From assembly GCA_965649825.1 (NCBI GenBank), contig OZ287694.1, forward strand, positions 1,302,001-1,366,000: a stretch of DNA of 64,000 nt. The letters run 5' to 3'. A program made the position numbers and the translations under genes. The notes under the pieces were generated by a model. The model saw only the letters and a program-made list of their open reading frames with translations. It was not told where the DNA came from and searched no databases. Positions 61,458 through 64,000 of this stretch are shown piece by piece (positions within the stretch are counted from its first letter, which is position 1; each line of letters begins with the position of its first letter). This stretch comes from Penicillus capitatus (taxonomy: Eukaryota > Chlorophyta).

Positions 61458-62594
61458 CGCGCATTCCGGCCGGGTTTTCTGCGTCGTGCCTGCTCGACGA
61501 AAGAACTCGTTCTCGTAGATCAAACGCCGATCGCGGCGGCCCATGTCTCGGAATCGAATGCTTGGCGCTACTTAAGGGGACTCGGATTGACGGAGAACCA
61601 CTGTGCGGCACTGGAGAATCGCTTTCCTCTTCTCCGACGCGTGTCTTTTCGCCAACCTCTCAGCGCAAAGATCGCCTTTCTTTCCGATAAGGGCATGAAT
61701 CGACGCGGCATGCGGCGTTTCTTCGCCAACGTGCTACAGATCTACCCTGAATTTCTCGATCTCGATGTCGAAACCGACATGCAACCCGTCTTCTCTTATC
61801 TCTCCACTCTGGGCCTCACAGATGAAGAAATCCTTGTCATGACGATCCAGTACCCGCATCTCATGGGCTACGGTGTCGAAGAGGTCTTCCGTAAGAAGGT
61901 CGATTTTCTCAGGGAGACGCTCGTCGATGATCCACAAGACATTGCCCAGATGATCTTCTCCTTTCCACAGTACTTTGGCGTCAGTCTCGAGAACAATATC
62001 TGTCCCGTCGTGACGTACTTCATGGAAGAGATCGATCTGGATAAGGCGGCTTTGCGAAAGGTGTTTTCGAAATGCCCTCAGATCTTTGGCCTGCGTCTCG
62101 ATGCGACGCGTGCGAAACTGGATTTTCTGATCGAAATGGGTTTCGATCTGTTTACCATTCGGGCGCTGATCAAACGCTTTCCCGCTTTCCTCAGAGCATC
62201 GTTGAGGCATCATATCCATCCGACGCTCTGCATTCTGCTCGAATACGGAACGCGGTACATCGTCCGGAAAATTTTCTACAAGTGCCCGCAATGTCTCTGC
62301 CTGTCCTATGACGAAGAGATTCTTCCCAAGTTTCGTTTCTTCGTCGAAATGGGATACGATAATTACGATCTCAAAGTCCTGCTGGAGCAGTTTCCTGAAG
62401 TTCTGTGCTATTCGTTGGAGGACGAGATTATGCCGACGGTTGAGAAATCGTTGGACATCGGAGTGCCCTTCGTGGAAACGCGCATTACATTCGCCCGACA
62501 TCCAGAGCTTTTCCGTCAGTCCATTGCGAAAGTGACAGACGACATCGATAACGAAAAAGACAAGAGATACGAACCCAAACGGCTCACTATATGA
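61452..62594 (+). CDS. mTERF-family protein (divergent partner)
   Basis: A single exon of 380 residues starting MRRAFRPGFLRRACS, a likely organellar presequence. mTERF repeats run from about residue 75 to the end (YPEFLDLDVETDM, YPHLMGYGV, FPQYFGVSLENNI, CPQIFGLRL, FPAFLRASL, CPQCLCLSYDEEI, FPEVLCYSLEDEI). The role is as for the neighbour: organellar nucleic-acid binding. Sequence similarity to the 60.4-kb gene is at family level only, so this is an old or independent pair rather than a recent inverted duplication, despite the palindromic start. An alternative ATG at 61,442 is in another frame and is not used. Confidence 0.88.
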   Translation: MRRAFRPGFLRRACSTKELVLVDQTPIAAAHVSESNAWRYLRGLGLTENHCAALENRFPLLRRVSFRQPLSAKIAFLSDKGMNRRGMRRFFANVLQIYPEFLDLDVETDMQPVFSYLSTLGLTDEEILVMTIQYPHLMGYGVEEVFRKKVDFLRETLVDDPQDIAQMIFSFPQYFGVSLENNICPVVTYFMEEIDLDKAALRKVFSKCPQIFGLRLDATRAKLDFLIEMGFDLFTIRALIKRFPAFLRASLRHHIHPTLCILLEYGTRYIVRKIFYKCPQCLCLSYDEEILPKFRFFVEMGYDNYDLKVLLEQFPEVLCYSLEDEIMPTVEKSLDIGVPFVETRITFARHPELFRQSIAKVTDDIDNEKDKRYEPKRLTI

Positions 62595-62641
62595 GATAAC
62601 GCCCATGACGTTGTGGACCTATTCTCTGAGAGATGGATCAC

Positions 62642-63979
62642 TTACGACAGACCTTCCTCTTTGTTCAGAAGATTCAACTCTTCCTCCAGTGCCTTCACCT
62701 GACGTGCATTCCTCTCACGCAACAGAATCTTCTGAACCAGATCATCTAGAGACGCACGGATCTATCCGGCGCCGATGCGATCGTACGGGAGATCCACACC
62801 TTCGGGATAGCTCGATGGATCATCGTCTTCCAGCATGATGTTGATCAGCGTCTGTCTCCGGCGCTTCACTTGTCGACTCATCTCTTTCAATTCCTCAAGC
62901 GTTCCGCTGAGCAAGAGAGATTCGAAGACGTCTTTGTCGTAAGGCGGCTTCATTTGAGACAGTTCCAAACCGACGGACACCACGGGCATCGCGCCATGTC
63001 CTATCTATCACCATATCAGCATCCATCAAGGGATTGGGTGTGAGCGTGTGCGAACAGACTTCGTATTGAACGACTTCATCACGGCTGAGAGGATGCATGT
63101 CGGTTCGACTTCCTGATCCCACCGAGTCCTGAGGCGTTATGCGCCCCTTTGTCTTTGTGTGACGTCGCATCGCTGGAGCCGGGCGCTTCTTCGACCGTCC
63201 CTTCGTTCGCACCAGTCGCCGATGGGGGTCTCTTCGATTGGGACGCGATGTTGACCCTTCGCTGTAGCTAACCCCAGCTGTCACATCAACGCAAACGCCG
63301 GGAGGCACCCCTACCTGTCCTCCTCCTCCTCCCCATCGACATCGTCGTCCTTATGATAATCTTCGTCACCCTCCGTGTCCGTCTCGTTCTCTGTTTCGTA
63401 CGGCGCTTTGCGCGTCGCTCCGACCATCGTGAGGGCCTCTCTCAATGATCCTCGCATTTCCGTCTCGCCTCTGCACGAACATACCCTCTTGTCACTCACT
63501 GTACGACACGAGTAGGACTGTGCTCCCCACTTCGATGACCGCACTTCTGGGTCGCTCAACACCTTCTCCAGCAGTTCCTACGTTGTTGGTGCGTCGGTCG
63601 CTCGACGAGGCGCAAGCGGCGGCGTCTTACGACGTAAGTCGACTCAGAAATATTGAGGTGTTTGCGTAGCTCTCCTAGGAGCTTTTGCTTCGACTGCACG
63701 ACACATGTGACGGAGACAATAGCCTCGTGGTCTTGTGGACAGTACCCAGTCGAGTTTCACAACGGACAGCGCTTTGAGCACAGCTTCGAACGCTTCGCGT
63801 TGGTTTCGGCGGAACTCGGCATCCTTCGGCATCGTGTCGTATGTCCGTACGTGCGTTCGTTCGTTCGGTCGCGCGTTGACGATGGACATCACACCGCCGC
63901 GACTCTTCCCCATGTGCATCGTCTGGGTGCCGATTCCTCTTATCACTTGGCTCCTGCCGTTTGTCGGCCATCTTGGCAT
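62642..63979 (-). CDS. ENT (EMSY N-terminal) domain protein
   Basis: Six exons in phase: 63,746-63,979, 63,634-63,693 (60 nt), 63,315-63,577, 63,012-63,267, 62,800-62,947 and 62,642-62,745; up to 354 residues. The first three exons assemble an ENT domain: [16 protein letters not shown], then [20 protein letters not shown], then [12 protein letters not shown], matching the helical EMSY N-terminal fold. It is followed by an acidic run (GEEEEDS), a basic stretch (RSKKRP) and a C-terminal coiled coil ([15 protein letters not shown]). In animals EMSY is a chromatin-associated BRCA2 partner; plant EMSY-like proteins are chromatin readers. The start may be any of four in-frame ATGs (63,979 to 63,832). 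Low-complexity exon 4 is the least certain part. Confidence 0.68.
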
Positions 63980-64000
63980 TGGTCGCGCCGACGGAACGAT

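Overview
This is nuclear DNA of a compact-genome eukaryotic microbe. Nearly every gene I could model is split by GT-AG introns, almost all 44-72 nt long, genes lie tens of bases apart on both strands, and the proteins are eukaryotic (a spliceosomal RING/CCCH factor, NSRP1, mTERF, Kelch, an ENT-domain protein, TRP-like channels). A DUF1118 (RIQ-like) gene at 51,342-52,258 argues for a plastid-bearing protist or alga, because in plants this family is a thylakoid family. I cannot name the organism.

Layout. The window is dominated by recent segmental duplication. Arm C (1-about 12,750) is present inverted as arm B' (about 38,750-51,614); coordinates of matched genes sum to about 51,600. A third copy, A (about 20,190-30,710), lies in direct orientation to about 42,480-57,020 (offset 22,284 in its first half). 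The ancestral unit was: giant WD40-TRP channel gene, NSRP1, an unknown membrane-tailed protein, RNF113/CWC24, DUF1118 gene, a second divergent channel on the opposite strand, and a coiled-coil/Kelch gene. In copy A about 4 kb between the first channel and the last DUF1118 exon is missing, which removes the three housekeeping genes and beheads the DUF1118 gene. Between the arms are shorter TRP-like channels (9.7-11.8 kb, 16.7-18.9 kb, 39.3-41.7 kb) and ACS-type MFS transporters (12.0-13.4, 14.5-15.9, 37.0-38.4 kb), plus decayed fragments of both families. From 30.6 to 37.0 kb the DNA is gene-poor, with a tandem repeat and an LTR-retroelement relic. From 58.9 kb to the end is single-copy housekeeping DNA: a two-domain sulfurtransferase, a head-to-head mTERF pair whose start codons lie inside one perfect 20-bp palindrome, and an ENT (EMSY N-terminal) domain gene.

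How the genes relate. Eight channel loci belong to one paralogous family. All share an uncharacterised cytoplasmic module (YGR...P...M-TDE...W...W...C) before the membrane part, and a C-terminal K-[YC]-F-H-x-L-V-P motif followed by coiled coil. Three of them carry about 710 residues of beta-propeller-like sequence spliced in frame onto the channel. Their interleaving with three ACS transporters suggests an expanding membrane sensing/uptake cluster, but that functional link is inference. The duplicated NSRP1 and RNF113 genes (both splicing factors) appear intact in both copies.
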